This document shows, piece by piece, positions 63,601 to 64,000 of a stretch of DNA of 64,000 bases. The DNA is taken from assembly GCA_900708905.1 (NCBI GenBank), contig CAADRB010000013.1:965586-1029585 (forward strand), in the 5' to 3' direction. Source of the stretch: Hymenolepis diminuta. Taxonomy: Eukaryota > Platyhelminthes > Cestoda > Cyclophyllidea > Hymenolepididae. Under the pieces are notes generated by a model, which worked only from the letters and a program-made list of their open reading frames with translations, ran no database searches and was not told the origin of the DNA. A program made the translations under genes and the position numbers. Within the stretch, counting starts at the first letter, position 1; the number at the start of each line of letters is the position of its first letter.

Positions 63601-64000
63601 ATATGAATTCCTTTCGCGGAGTTTTTGTGAATTCCGCCAATATTAGATACTGTGTCATATCGGAAGATAGGTATATGTATTAACGTAACAGAAAAAAGGA
63701 TGAAATCACTCTTTTCATGGTAAACGCTTTAAAAAATCGACATTCCCGATCTCAATTTCCTGAAAGACGCCATTTAAGGGAATTAAAAGATTTACCAAAC
63801 AATTCGCAACCCTATATTTAGCGACAGCATCTCCTAATTGGCGCACGTGATTTACACAGCAGTAAAAATTATCACCACGAACGAAATTTTGACGGCTACT
63901 GCCTTAATGGGATCCCACAACCAAGATTTCCCAAAATCAGTTAACCAAGCAATGAAATACCTACCCCCAATCCCCTGTATCTCAGTATGTCTAGACTAGA
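60658..64000 (-). other. Upstream APC intron (at least 3.3 kb), no exon found
   Basis: The acceptor TATACCTCTAG borders the first visible exon at 60657. On the minus strand to the window edge I found no in-frame segment resembling the first armadillo repeat or the N-terminal coiled coil, so those exons must lie further upstream. The 69-codon ORF at 62973-63182 has no APC-like motif. Confidence 0.6.

Overview
The window is AT-rich animal genomic DNA with short introns (many 37-120 nt). It almost certainly comes from a parasitic flatworm, most likely a cestode. The best evidence is a neuropeptide F gene whose C-terminal block ([23 protein letters not shown], split by an intron) is essentially that of tapeworm NPF. 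No prokaryotic signals are present (no operons, no Shine-Dalgarno spacing). Genes occupy both ends and there are long gene-poor stretches between them.

Layout. (1) About 0.47-4.45 kb, minus strand: a seven-exon gene for a WD40-type protein of about 628 aa that I could not assign to a named family. (2) 4.79-5.73 kb, plus strand: a compact six-exon tetraspanin of 206 aa, divergent from gene 1 with about 340 bp between start codons. (3) About 5.8-31 kb: a gene desert holding dispersed repeats and a few weak exon-like ORFs. (4) 31.19-31.55 kb, plus strand: the neuropeptide F precursor (95 aa), with an intron inside the Arg codon of RPRF. (5) About 31.6-46.3 kb: a second desert with a decayed Gypsy-type gag relic at 33.9-34.9 kb and SINE-like repeats. 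(6) 46.32-47.19 kb, plus strand: an F-box protein of about 261 aa. (7) 48.48-60.66 kb, minus strand: eleven exons of an adenomatous polyposis coli (APC) orthologue. These include most of the armadillo domain, 20-aa beta-catenin-binding repeats interleaved with SAMP (axin-binding) motifs, and a basic Ser/Pro-rich tail with SxIP motifs. The APC N-terminus lies beyond the right edge.

The genes do not form a pathway cluster. NPF is a secreted neuropeptide, APC is a scaffold of the Wnt/beta-catenin destruction complex and of microtubule ends, the tetraspanin is a membrane organiser, and the F-box protein is a probable SCF adaptor. Exon joins were derived by hand from GT/AG sites and frame agreement. 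The APC model totals 5109 nt in frame (1702 codons plus stop) and the WD40 model 1887 nt (628 codons plus stop). No similarity search was run; homology calls rest on recognised motifs.
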